Positions 30,251 to 38,453 of a DNA stretch of 45,932 nt are shown here, in pieces. The DNA comes from Candidatus Nitrosopumilus sp. (GTDB taxonomy: Archaea > Thermoproteota > Nitrososphaeria > Nitrososphaerales > Nitrosopumilaceae), in assembly GCA_014384555.1 (NCBI GenBank), contig JACNFR010000051.1, positions 1 to 45,932 of the forward strand, in the 5' to 3' direction. Both the position numbers and the translations under genes were made by a program. The notes below the pieces were generated by a model. It saw only the letters and a list, made by a program, of their open reading frames with translations. It was not told where the DNA came from and did not search any database. Positions within the stretch are counted from its first letter, which is position 1. Every line of letters starts with the position of its first letter.

Positions 30251-31239
30251 TAATCAACTTTCACAGAATCTAATCTCCAAGATTGAGTAACAAATGTATC
30301 TTTTAGTTCCACCCCTGATTTGATTTGAGATTCTAATAAACCAGTCCAACAAATTTGACTTCCACAATCTCCAGCATATTTTAATGGAACAACAAAAAAT
30401 TTACAACCATGTCTTGTGCAGACATCTTTTAGCATTTCAGATAACCGCTTATTAGCAGCAACTCCTCCCACAATCATGAGTTCTTTTTTTCTTGTAAATG
30501 ATAGAGCCCTTTCTACTGCCTCACTTATCATAGCAAATGCAGTTTCTTGAAGAGAATAACAAGCATCCACCTTGCTTTTAGTTGCAACAGATTTTGTTGC
30601 AGATAATAATCCAGAAAATGATACATCATTACCTTTTACAGAATATGGTAATGTAACATAGTTTGAAGATGTAGATGCCAACTGCTCAATATTTTTTCCA
30701 CATGGAGACGCAAATCCAATTGAACGTCCAAATTGATCCAGTAGTTGACCTAAAGTAATATCCAATGTTTCTCCAAATACTCTCCATTGCTTATTTAGAA
30801 ATGCCAAAAGCATGGTATGCCCTCCAGAAACCAAAAGTACCAGAGGATTAGTTGAACCAGTAAGCAATTTTCCTAATTCAATATGTCCAATTGCATGATT
30901 TACTGGATATATTGGAATTTTGTAGTATGAAGAAAGAGATCTAGCAACTACTGCACCTACACGTAAACATGGACCCAAACCCGGTCCTGCAGCATATGAA
31001 ACAATATCCAAATCTCTAACTGTCACATTTGCTTCCTGAAGACACTCAGATAGTACTTGAGAACTATGCTCAATATGGTGACGCGATGCTTCACGGGGAT
31101 GAATTCCTTCTCCTTCTTCAGGACGATAAATTTTACGTATATCTGAAAGGATTTTTCCTTTTTTTCCACGTTTTTCAATTATTGCACAAGAAAATGTATG
31201 AGCTGTGCTTTCTATCCCCAATCCCAGCATATCAACCAC
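30247..31239 (-). CDS. kae1: KEOPS catalytic subunit Kae1 (t6A threonylcarbamoyltransferase)
   Basis: TsaD/Kae1/Qri7 family enzyme, 330 aa, that transfers threonylcarbamoyl to A37 of tRNA. Visible: LGLGIESTAHTF at the N-terminus, AAGPGLGPCLRVG, the metal-binding histidines in NHAIGHIE, the nucleotide loop LVSGGHTML, and VGGVAANKRL with a C-terminal YAGDCGSQI. The start could be either of two ATGs three codons apart (MVDMLGLG). Its start overlaps the end of ychF by 8 nt, so they are co-transcribed. Confidence 0.95.
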   Translation of the reverse strand: MVDMLGLGIESTAHTFSCAIIEKRGKKGKILSDIRKIYRPEEGEGIHPREASRHHIEHSSQVLSECLQEANVTVRDLDIVSYAAGPGLGPCLRVGAVVARSLSSYYKIPIYPVNHAIGHIELGKLLTGSTNPLVLLVSGGHTMLLAFLNKQWRVFGETLDITLGQLLDQFGRSIGFASPCGKNIEQLASTSSNYVTLPYSVKGNDVSFSGLLSATKSVATKSKVDACYSLQETAFAMISEAVERALSFTRKKELMIVGGVAANKRLSEMLKDVCTRHGCKFFVVPLKYAGDCGSQICWTGLLESQIKSGVELKDTFVTQSWRLDSVKVDY

Positions 31240-32428
31240 GACTTAATGTAGAAACAATTTTGATTACATCGCCATCTTTGAGCTTTTGTTCTCCACTAAT
31301 CCTTTGTTTTGTTTTACAATCTATTGCATGTAAAAATCCCTTTGCAATATCTGCATGGATTAATCCTGCCAAATCTTTAGCAGTGGAATCTTGCGGAACT
31401 AATTTTGTATCAGGTAAAATTACTCCATCTTTGTTAGTGAGTTTAGTTTCATCTTCTACAGGATACACAACGATATATTTTAGGGAATCAAAAACTGCAG
31501 TGTTTAGAATTTTTTGAATGCCTGTTGAATTAATCTTTGAAAAAATAGATTTTACTAAATCAAGTGCTTTTTGTTGGTGTGGAGGGATTTCTTTTCCTTC
31601 AACAGGAGTAAATCCTTCATCTCCAGAAGAATAATTTACAATACCAGCTTTTGATGCTTTTCGTAAAAGTAATTCAGTTTCTGCACTACATGGAATTACA
31701 TTATCAGAAATTTTCTTAATTATTTCCAAATCTTGACAAAGATCTGCCTTGTTTGCTGCAATAATCATAGGCTTTGTACTTTTTCTTAATTCTTTGACAA
31801 AAGTTTCAATATCATTGTCTACCCATTCTTTAGGATTTTTAGCCATGAATCCTAATTTTTGAAGAATTTCTTGAACTTGAAAATCCTTAATTCCCAATCC
31901 AGAAAATCTTTTTGCAATACCATCAGTTAGTTTTGCACGTTTTTGATCTATCTCTCGGGTAATTTTATCCCATTCTCTTTTTAGAATATCTGCAAACCAT
32001 TGATCAAATTCATCTTGTACAAAAGCAACATCTTCTAACGGATCATGAGTTCCAACTGGAACAGATTGTCCTTGAATATCAGTTGTTCCAGCAATATCAA
32101 CAACGTGAATTAAAACTTCAGCTTGTCGTGCATCATCAAGGAATTGATTTCCCAATCCTTTACCTTCGTGTGCTCCTGGAACCAATCCTGCAACATCAAT
32201 GAGTTTGACAGGAATAAAACGTGTTCCATTTACACATAATTCATTTTCATGTTTAATTTCAAAATGTTTGCAAGCACAATCTGCTTTGACATATGCTACT
32301 CCCACATTAGGTTCAATTGTGGTAAAAGGAAAATTTCCTGTCGCTACAGGTGTTTCAGTTGCAGCTGAAAAGAATGTAGATTTACCAACATTTGCTTTTC
32401 CCAGTAAACCAATTTGCAATACTGTCAA
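31232..32428 (-). CDS. ychF: YchF/Ola1-type ATPase of the Obg family
   Basis: A 398-residue P-loop NTPase: G1 GLLGKANVGKST (7-18), G3 DVAGLVPGAHEGKGLG, a NKADL motif in place of the strict GTP specificity motif, and a C-terminal TGS domain ending GDVIKIVSTLSRG. Family members bind the ribosome and in several cases prefer ATP. The archaeal insert with Cys (DCACKHFEIKHENELCVNG) after strand 2 is present and could bind a metal. It is the first gene of the ychF-kae1 unit. Confidence 0.9.
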   Translation of the reverse strand: MTVLQIGLLGKANVGKSTFFSAATETPVATGNFPFTTIEPNVGVAYVKADCACKHFEIKHENELCVNGTRFIPVKLIDVAGLVPGAHEGKGLGNQFLDDARQAEVLIHVVDIAGTTDIQGQSVPVGTHDPLEDVAFVQDEFDQWFADILKREWDKITREIDQKRAKLTDGIAKRFSGLGIKDFQVQEILQKLGFMAKNPKEWVDNDIETFVKELRKSTKPMIIAANKADLCQDLEIIKKISDNVIPCSAETELLLRKASKAGIVNYSSGDEGFTPVEGKEIPPHQQKALDLVKSIFSKINSTGIQKILNTAVFDSLKYIVVYPVEDETKLTNKDGVILPDTKLVPQDSTAKDLAGLIHADIAKGFLHAIDCKTKQRISGEQKLKDGDVIKIVSTLSRG

Positions 32429-32492
32429 AAATCTAATTCTACTTATTAGTATTGCAGAAATCGTTTAATCTAGTTAATCATGATTTCATATC

Positions 32493-33032
32493 ATGTCAAT
32501 AGTGATCACAGGTAATCCAGGTGTAGGAAAGCATACAATTACACAATTAATTTCAGATAAAATGAATTTGTCAATAATTGACATTAATAAAATTGCAAAA
32601 GATTCAGAACTATTTGAAAAAAATGGTGATGTAGATGTTGAAATACTTGAGAAAATCCTTGAATCAAAAATTTCTGAAAATAATATTATCGTAGGGCATT
32701 TAGCACCATATGTTCTAAGAAAAAACCAAGTCAAAATAGTGATAGTGTTAAGAAGAAGCCCTTATGATTTAATTTCAGTTTATGAAGATAGAAAATATAA
32801 TGATGTCAAAATCAGAGACAATGTAGGCAGTGAAATTTTGGGAATCATAGCAAATGATGCAATGGGTAAATTTCAAGAAAAAACATTTCAAATAAATGTC
32901 AGTGGAAAAACAATTGCAGAAATACTTCAGAAAATTATGAGCATAATTATGAATGAAAAAGGAAACGAGGAAGTAGATTGGCTAGAATTAGTCAGAAAAA
33001 ATAATGATTTAGGAAAATTTTTTGCTGATTGA
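32493..33032 (+). CDS. AK6/Fap7-type adenylate kinase-like ribosome factor
   Basis: A 179-residue P-loop NTPase. Walker A is GNPGVGKHT (8-16), followed by the short NMP-binding region and a LID-like segment RRSPYDLISVYEDRKYND. The size and the IIVGHLAPYVL strand match Fap7/AK6 proteins, which bind uS11 during small-subunit ribosome assembly and have adenylate kinase activity. It is divergent from ychF. The gap to tgtA is 13 nt. Confidence 0.75.
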   Translation: MSIVITGNPGVGKHTITQLISDKMNLSIIDINKIAKDSELFEKNGDVDVEILEKILESKISENNIIVGHLAPYVLRKNQVKIVIVLRRSPYDLISVYEDRKYNDVKIRDNVGSEILGIIANDAMGKFQEKTFQINVSGKTIAEILQKIMSIIMNEKGNEEVDWLELVRKNNDLGKFFAD

Positions 33033-33045
33033 TTAAATAACGCCT

Positions 33046-34575
33046 TTGAATTTGTGTAATTACTTGTTTGAAATCTCTAAAACTGATTTAGCTGGAAGAA
33101 TTGGGACTTTGTATACCAATCACGGGAAAATTGAAACTCCAGCTTATGTTCCAGTCATTCATCCAGTCAAACAAACAATTCCTTCTAAAAAAATTAAAGA
33201 AATTGGTTTTGATTTAGTGATAACTAATGCATACATTACAAAAAATAGCTATGGTGATGAAGCAATTGAGAAAGGAATTCACAAGATAATTAATTTTGAC
33301 GGCGGAATAATGACAGATTCTGGAGGTTACCAAGTTCTCGAATACGGAGATGTAGATGTATTGCCACCAGATATGGCAAACTTTGAAAGAGGTATTCTAA
33401 CTGATTTTGCAATCCCACTTGATAAACCAACAGGATATGGAATGCCAATTAAAAAAGCAGAAGCCTATGTAAAACACACCTTAGATGTTTGTAAACAAAC
33501 TCTAGAAGATAGTGCAGATAATGGTCAAATTTGGATAGGTCCAATTCAAGGAGGAGAGCATTTTGATCTTGTTGGAAAATCTACAAAAAGTTTGGTCAAC
33601 ATGGGATTTCAAATGCTTGCATTAGGAAGTCCAGTTGAATTTATGGAGTCATATGAATACAGATTATTAGCACAGATGATAGTGGCTGCTAAAAAACAGA
33701 TGCCACATTCAATTCCCCTACATCTATTTGGCGCAGGGCATCCTCTTACCATACCATTTGCAATAGCTTTAGGATGTGATACTTTTGATTCAGCATCATA
33801 CATGCTTTATGCAAAACAACTCAGATACATCACAGATGATGGTACACGGTATTTATCAGATATTTCCACATTTCCATGCAATTGTGAAATATGCTCAAAG
33901 TATTCACCAGATGAATTTCGCCAATTAGAGGCTACTGAGAAGATCAATCAATTAGCAATTCATAATTTGTATGCAATTAAACTAGAAGTCGACAAAGTAA
34001 AACAAGCTATCCATGAAGGAAGATTATGGGAATATGTGATTAAAAAAGCAAGGGCCCATCCAAAGTTATTTGAAATGATTGAAGTTATGACTGAAAATTA
34101 TGAATTTTTAGGTTTGGGAACTCCTAAATTTAAAGAAAAAGCAATTTTCTTATTCAGTAGAGAGGATCAGTATAGACCAGAAGTTCAATCATTTCATAAA
34201 ACAGTTAGAAAATTCAAATCAAAGGAAAAAAAATTGATCATAACCAAAGAATCAAGTTCAAAACCAGGATATCTTTCACATGAATATACTAGACTCAAAA
34301 AGAAAACCAAAGATTTTAAATCATTTCAAGTTTGTCAATATAACCCACTTTTAGGATTAATACCAATTGAGATTTCAGATATTTTTCCAGCAGCACATCA
34401 TGAAACTTCTAGAATTAATTTCGAACCAAATGAATTTCCCGTATTTGAGAAAACATGGAACGATTTCTTTGCAAACAATAAATTTTCTGAAATCCATTTT
34501 GATAAAGAAGATAAATTTCTAAAATATTTTGTAAAGAGTTTACCAAAAGAGATCAAGAAAAAATCTTTGGTGTAA
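33046..34575 (+). CDS. tgtA: Archaeosine tRNA-guanine transglycosylase, without PUA domain
   Basis: A 509-residue enzyme that swaps guanine 15 of tRNA for preQ0, the first step to archaeosine. Catalytic residues sit in MTDSGGYQ (D91) and CDTFDSASYMLYA (second Asp). The zinc site is CNCEIC with a downstream His in LAIHNL. The full archaeal enzyme has a catalytic core, C1, C2 and a PUA domain (about 580 aa). Here the protein ends about where C2 ends, so the PUA domain seems absent. The start is TTG. The missing PUA may be supplied by another protein or lost; the rest of the active site is intact. Confidence 0.88.
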   Translation: MNLCNYLFEISKTDLAGRIGTLYTNHGKIETPAYVPVIHPVKQTIPSKKIKEIGFDLVITNAYITKNSYGDEAIEKGIHKIINFDGGIMTDSGGYQVLEYGDVDVLPPDMANFERGILTDFAIPLDKPTGYGMPIKKAEAYVKHTLDVCKQTLEDSADNGQIWIGPIQGGEHFDLVGKSTKSLVNMGFQMLALGSPVEFMESYEYRLLAQMIVAAKKQMPHSIPLHLFGAGHPLTIPFAIALGCDTFDSASYMLYAKQLRYITDDGTRYLSDISTFPCNCEICSKYSPDEFRQLEATEKINQLAIHNLYAIKLEVDKVKQAIHEGRLWEYVIKKARAHPKLFEMIEVMTENYEFLGLGTPKFKEKAIFLFSREDQYRPEVQSFHKTVRKFKSKEKKLIITKESSSKPGYLSHEYTRLKKKTKDFKSFQVCQYNPLLGLIPIEISDIFPAAHHETSRINFEPNEFPVFEKTWNDFFANNKFSEIHFDKEDKFLKYFVKSLPKEIKKKSLV

Positions 34576-34613
34576 TTAAAAATAAGAAAAAAGAATGTGC
34601 TAAAAGATGCTGC

Positions 34614-34916
34614 TTATAGAGCGGCGTCTTCTGCCCAACCTTTGATGAAGATACCGTTTTTGTGAAGAGGTACTGGTTGTCCAGCAGTGTAATTCATTGG
34701 TCTCATCCAAAAGATTGATTTTGTTGGGCATACACCTATGCATGCACCATCAGAAATACATCTCTCTGGGTAGAAAACGAATGCTTTTCCTCTTTTCCAG
34801 CCTTCAACAGGTTTTACTCTAAGGACATCAGGACCAAGAGTTGTACAGATTTCTACACATAGTGCACATCCGATACATCTTTGTTCATCAATGTCTGGAA
34901 GTATTGCTATTGGCAT
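34614..34916 (-). CDS. Two-cluster ferredoxin with an Asp in cluster II
   Basis: A 100-residue ferredoxin. The first motif is CIGCALCVEIC (C14, C17, C20, C24). The second is CISDGACIGVCP (C53, D56, C59, C63), where Asp takes the usual second Cys position, as in some archaeal ferredoxins with [3Fe-4S] or Asp-ligated [4Fe-4S] clusters. An extra segment (GWKRGKAFVFY) separates the two motifs, and a C-terminal extension of about 30 residues follows. It would carry electrons for oxidoreductases; partner unknown. A TTTAAATAG box lies about 30 nt upstream. Codon use suggests strong expression. Confidence 0.85.
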   Translation of the reverse strand: MPIAILPDIDEQRCIGCALCVEICTTLGPDVLRVKPVEGWKRGKAFVFYPERCISDGACIGVCPTKSIFWMRPMNYTAGQPVPLHKNGIFIKGWAEDAAL

Positions 34917-35019
34917 TACAAAATTAATATCGATTGGTGACTATTTAAACCATGATTGAAATTCATAACCCTGTTATGAAAATGATCGAGCCAAAAAAAA
35001 AGTGTAGGGAATCTAGATT

Positions 35020-35059
35020 AAAAAATTCAAAAAACAAAAAGATAACGTGATGTGCACGT
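35020..35059 (-). terminator. Hairpin plus T tract after the 70-residue gene
   Basis: On the minus strand AACGTG-CACAT-CACGTT forms a perfect six-base stem, then ATCTTTTTGTTTTTTG. It lies directly after the stop of the gene at 35060. Confidence 0.6.
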
Positions 35060-35272
35060 TTATTTTCTCATTGCATCTATTTGACCAGAAGTAACCCAGT
35101 CAAGTAGTTCTGCAGAAGAAGGATTTAGGTCTGCTTTCTGATTCATAAGATTGTTTACCCAAATCCAGTTGAGTTGATTTAAGAGTGGTTTGTTTGCTTC
35201 ATCACCAGCACGTGTCTTAGCGACAACGGCTTGGTCTTGCTGTGCTAACCAATCTGCGAAACTTCTTCCCAT
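35060..35272 (-). CDS. Small conserved hypothetical protein
   Basis: A 70-residue mostly helical soluble protein (SFADWLAQQDQAVV, then LLNQLNWIWVNNLMNQK and SAELLDWVTSGQID), with three Trp-centred helices. No cofactor motif. A TTTAATTAG box about 30 nt upstream and a clear hairpin-plus-T terminator frame it as a one-gene unit, so the frame is well supported. Family not recognised; the Trp-rich helical pattern suggests a protein-protein contact role (inference). Confidence 0.6.
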   Translation of the reverse strand: MGRSFADWLAQQDQAVVAKTRAGDEANKPLLNQLNWIWVNNLMNQKADLNPSSAELLDWVTSGQIDAMRK

Positions 35273-35351
35273 GAGGATCGAATCTTAGCTTGCACTAATT
35301 AAAGCTTTTGAAGATTCCATGGTAAGCGTAATGATCGGTTCGCCCCTGAGA

Positions 35352-35362
35352 AGGTTTTAACA
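35352..35362 (+). promoter_or_regulatory. TATA box of CPSF-like nuclease gene
   Basis: AGGTTTTAACA centred near 35358, 27 nt before the TTG start at 35385. It supports a leaderless TTG-initiated mRNA. Confidence 0.5.
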
Positions 35363-35384
35363 TAGATAAAAATTCAATTAATTC

Positions 35385-36650
35385 TTGGATATCAAAGTTT
35401 TAGGCGCTGCAAATGAAGTAGGCAGATCAGGATTTTTGGTTAATTGTAATGGGACAAAATTATTGCTTGATTATGGAGTAATGTTTGGAAGAAGAGGCTC
35501 CCCACCACAATACCCACTTCATGTAAAGCCCAAAGATCTGGATGCAATCATAATTACTCATGCCCACTTAGATCATTCAGGAAATGTTCCATCTCTTTTT
35601 GTGAGTGGAAACACTGACGTATACGCCACACCTCCAACATTTGATCTTTCAAAATTATTGATTAATGATATGTTAAAAATTGAAAAAAATGCACATCCAT
35701 TTGATTTGCCTGAATTAAATAACATGATGAAGAATGCTAAAGAAATCGGATTCAAACAAAAAGTAACCAAAGGAAATGCAACTTTTGAATTCAGAGAATC
35801 AGGTCATGTAATTGGTGGAAGCACAGTATTAGTAGAATCTGAGAAAAAACGTCTTTTCTACACAGGAGATATCAAAACAAATGGATCAAGAATGCTTCGA
35901 GAAATGGATATGGATATAGGAGAAATTGATATGTTGATTACTGAGAGTACTTATGCAAAAACAGAGCAAAAGCCAAGAAAAGAATCAGAAGATGAATTAA
36001 TAGAATTTGCAAACGAAGTAATGGATAGAAAAGGGATTTTATTTATTCCATCATTTTCGGTAGAGCGTTCTCAAGAAATAGCATGTATTTTGAGAAGTTC
36101 AAATTTCAAACATAAAATCATCATGGATGGAATGGCACTAAAAGTAAATGAAATAATGTTTAAACATCCAGAATACCTAAGAGATCCCAAAATATTTTCT
36201 GAAGCAATCAAAAGTGCAACTGCAATAAGAGAACATGCAGAAAGGAAACGTGCAATGGGTGAACCATGTGTTGTGATATCACCAGCTGGAATGTTAGTTG
36301 GAGGAAATGCAGTATATTATTTACAACAACTATCTTTTGATAGTAAAAACGGAATAGCCCTTGTATCGTATCAAGGCGAAGGGACACCAGGTAAAAAATT
36401 GCTAGACACAGGAATGGTTTCAACTAGAGGCAAAGATCTCCATGTGAAAGCAGAGGTTAAACAATTTCAATTTTCAGGACATGCAGACAAGAAAGAGTTG
36501 TTTGACATGATTAAAAAAATTAAAGGAAACCCAAAGGTGTGGACAGTGCACGGGGATTCAGAATCATGTGAGATTTTTGCTCAAGAAATTCATGAAAAAT
36601 TTGGTTTTGAAACACATGCACCAGCAGTTAATGAAGAAATAACTGTCTGA
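35385..36650 (+). CDS. Beta-CASP metallo-beta-lactamase nuclease (archaeal CPSF2-like)
   Basis: A 421-residue RNA nuclease. The metal-binding motif is HAHLDH (59-64), with later FRESGHVIGG, YTGDIK and the second Asp in TESTYA. The beta-CASP part contains FIPSFSVERSQEI and the final SGHADKKEL. It has no N-terminal KH domains, so it is of the aCPSF2 type rather than aCPSF1, the transcription-termination factor. Role in RNA 3' processing or decay is from family knowledge. The start is TTG and fits the TATA box. It is followed by the glycosylase gene with a 1-nt gap. Confidence 0.88.
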   Translation: MDIKVLGAANEVGRSGFLVNCNGTKLLLDYGVMFGRRGSPPQYPLHVKPKDLDAIIITHAHLDHSGNVPSLFVSGNTDVYATPPTFDLSKLLINDMLKIEKNAHPFDLPELNNMMKNAKEIGFKQKVTKGNATFEFRESGHVIGGSTVLVESEKKRLFYTGDIKTNGSRMLREMDMDIGEIDMLITESTYAKTEQKPRKESEDELIEFANEVMDRKGILFIPSFSVERSQEIACILRSSNFKHKIIMDGMALKVNEIMFKHPEYLRDPKIFSEAIKSATAIREHAERKRAMGEPCVVISPAGMLVGGNAVYYLQQLSFDSKNGIALVSYQGEGTPGKKLLDTGMVSTRGKDLHVKAEVKQFQFSGHADKKELFDMIKKIKGNPKVWTVHGDSESCEIFAQEIHEKFGFETHAPAVNEEITV

Positions 36651-36651
36651 G

Positions 36652-37494
36652 ATGCAAAATAATTGCATAATAAATATCGAAAATTCAATTAATAGCGGTC
36701 AAGTATTTCTTTGGAGAAAAAATAATGATATCTGGTATGGGGTAAATGGGCAAGATATTTTAAAAATATCAAAATCAGGAACTATCAAATCATATCAAAA
36801 TCTTAAGACTGATTTTTTTCGAAAAAAAGACAACATTGAGAAAATAATTAAATCAATTTCAAAAGATGAAATTACAAAAAAGGCAGTAAAACAATATCTA
36901 GGATTAAGAATTCTAGAACAAGATCCCTTTCAATGTTTGATTTCATTTATAGTATCATCAAACTCTAATATTCAAAAAATAAAAAGTAGTTTAAAAAAAA
37001 TATCAGAAAAATTTGGCGTTAAAGTAGAATTTGAAAATCAAGAATTTTTTTTGTTTCCCAAACCAGAAAAACTTGCAAATGCAACAGTAGATCAAATTAA
37101 AAGTTGTGGGGTCGGATACCGTGCTAGATTTATCAAAGAAGCAGCAAAAATGATAGTGGAAGAACAAATTGATTTCAAATATTTGAAAAAATGTAATTAT
37201 CAAGAGGCCAAAAAAGAAATTTGTCAAATTCCAGGAGTCGGAAACAAAGTTGCAGATTGTATTTTATTATTTTCATTAAACAAATTAGAATCATTTCCAT
37301 TAGACAGATGGATGATCAGAATTTTAGAAAAGTATTATTCAGATAAATTTCATCTTGAAACAAAAACAATTACAGAAAAACAATATGAACTTCTTCATGA
37401 AAAAATTGTAAACCATTTTGGTCCATTTGCAGGATATGCACAGCAATTTCTCTTTAAAATGGAAAGAGAAAATTACCAGAAAAAGTGGCTGTAA
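36652..37494 (+). CDS. ogg: 8-oxoguanine DNA glycosylase, OGG1 type
   Basis: A 280-residue helix-hairpin-helix glycosylase/AP lyase that removes 8-oxoguanine. The HhH motif is IPGVGNKVADC with catalytic Lys199; the catalytic Asp218 is in FPLDRW, 19 residues further, the same distance as in human OGG1. The N-terminal beta domain (GQVFLWRKNNDIWYGV) is typical of the OGG1/AlkA group. No Fe-S cluster Cys are present at the C-terminus. It directly follows the nuclease gene, so likely co-transcribed. Confidence 0.88.
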   Translation: MQNNCIINIENSINSGQVFLWRKNNDIWYGVNGQDILKISKSGTIKSYQNLKTDFFRKKDNIEKIIKSISKDEITKKAVKQYLGLRILEQDPFQCLISFIVSSNSNIQKIKSSLKKISEKFGVKVEFENQEFFLFPKPEKLANATVDQIKSCGVGYRARFIKEAAKMIVEEQIDFKYLKKCNYQEAKKEICQIPGVGNKVADCILLFSLNKLESFPLDRWMIRILEKYYSDKFHLETKTITEKQYELLHEKIVNHFGPFAGYAQQFLFKMERENYQKKWL

Positions 37495-37527
37495 ACCCTT
37501 AAAATGGCAATTAATTGCATGGTTTTT

Positions 37528-37602
37528 GGGCCCATAGCTCAGCATGGATAGAGTGCCGGACTTCTAATCCGATGGTCAAGGGATCGAAGCCCTTTGGGCC
37601 CG
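37528..37602 (+). tRNA. tRNA-Arg (anticodon TCT)
   Basis: A cloverleaf is drawn by hand. The acceptor GGGCCCA (37528-37534) pairs with TGGGCCC (37595-37601), with G as discriminator. D arm GCTC...GAGT. Anticodon loop CTTCTAA with TCT at 37563-37565. T arm AAGGG-ATCGAAG-CCCTT. The anticodon stem has four pairs and one C-A mismatch at its base. No intron and no encoded CCA. It reads AGA (and AGG with wobble). Confidence 0.9.
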
Positions 37603-37641
37603 CTTAACAAAATTATTATTCTAATTTGAGAGTAAAAATTT

Positions 37642-37992
37642 ATGAAAGATTTAGAATTCAAATTAAATTCTACAAATATTCATCCAAATTCAGAGATTAA
37701 AGGAATGATATCAGTTTCATATCCAGGAAGATATGACGGTGTTGTGATAAATACACAAATTTTGGATTCAAATGAACACATTATTTACAAATCATATAAT
37801 GGAAAAAAAATATCACAGAATGTTTCAAGATTATTTATCAACAAAGATGTCATGCCAGATGATAAAGCAGAATTTACTGCATTGATTGATTTTGAACCAA
37901 GTCAAGAATATGAAGTAAAATTTAGAGTGTCAATTATAGAACAGCATAAAGAAATTGAAAGTCAAATAATTTTTGCAAAATATTCAGTTTAG
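37642..37992 (+). CDS. Small all-beta conserved hypothetical protein
   Basis: A 116-residue soluble protein with an arrestin/Spo0M-like beta-sandwich look: KDLEFKLNSTNIHPNSEIKG at the start (a strand, a turn and an I-x-G), VVINTQIL, SRLFINKDVMPDDKAEFTAL and a final IIFAKYSV. No signal peptide. Its stop overlaps that of the convergent cupredoxin gene by 4 nt. Function unknown; the fold suggestion is weak. Confidence 0.5.
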   Translation: MKDLEFKLNSTNIHPNSEIKGMISVSYPGRYDGVVINTQILDSNEHIIYKSYNGKKISQNVSRLFINKDVMPDDKAEFTALIDFEPSQEYEVKFRVSIIEQHKEIESQIIFAKYSV

Positions 37993-38453
37993 AATCTACT
38001 TTTTTCTACTGTAATTGAACCAGTCATCCATGGATGAGGTTGGCAATGATAGTGTACTTCTTGAGGTTCAGTAAATAAAAAGTCGTACGTATCTCCTGGT
38101 TTTAGAACACCAGTTGAACCAAAGTCTCCACTATAACCATCTGCATGACGGTGATCAGGAGTAACAGTATGAGCAGTATCATCATTATTGGTCCATCTTA
38201 CATTATTCGTAAAGGTCAACAGTACAGTTGGATCATTTGGAACATAATTCTCATTGCCCTCAATAACGGCACCTGGAACAATATCAATTATGAAAAATTC
38301 TTCTTCTGGATGTAAAATATGATCAGCAACAGAGGGTTTTGCCATAGATTCAGGAAGATAAAATGAAGTATAAAATACAACAGAGGCAGACATTCCGATA
38401 ATTAATGCAATCATTCCAATACCGTATGCATGACTTGATGTTGGAGTACTCAT
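37989..38453 (-). CDS. Membrane-anchored cupredoxin of the bc-type complex operon
   Basis: A 154-residue blue copper protein with an N-terminal membrane helix (about 11-32) and an outside plastocyanin-like domain. Copper ligands are H95 (in TAHTVTPDH), then C137, H140 and M143 (in HCQPHPWM), a complete type 1 site. In ammonia-oxidising archaea copper proteins replace soluble cytochromes c, so this is a good candidate for the electron carrier or an extra subunit next to cytochrome b and the Rieske protein. It overlaps the cytochrome b gene by one base and is last in the operon. Confidence 0.92.
   Translation of the reverse strand: MSTPTSSHAYGIGMIALIIGMSASVVFYTSFYLPESMAKPSVADHILHPEEEFFIIDIVPGAVIEGNENYVPNDPTVLLTFTNNVRWTNNDDTAHTVTPDHRHADGYSGDFGSTGVLKPGDTYDFLFTEPQEVHYHCQPHPWMTGSITVEKSRF

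Noticed and set aside
31029-31517. A 162-codon plus-strand frame over kae1 and ychF
   Set aside because: It lies antisense to two well-supported conserved genes and has low-quality composition (runs of Phe, Leu and Ser).
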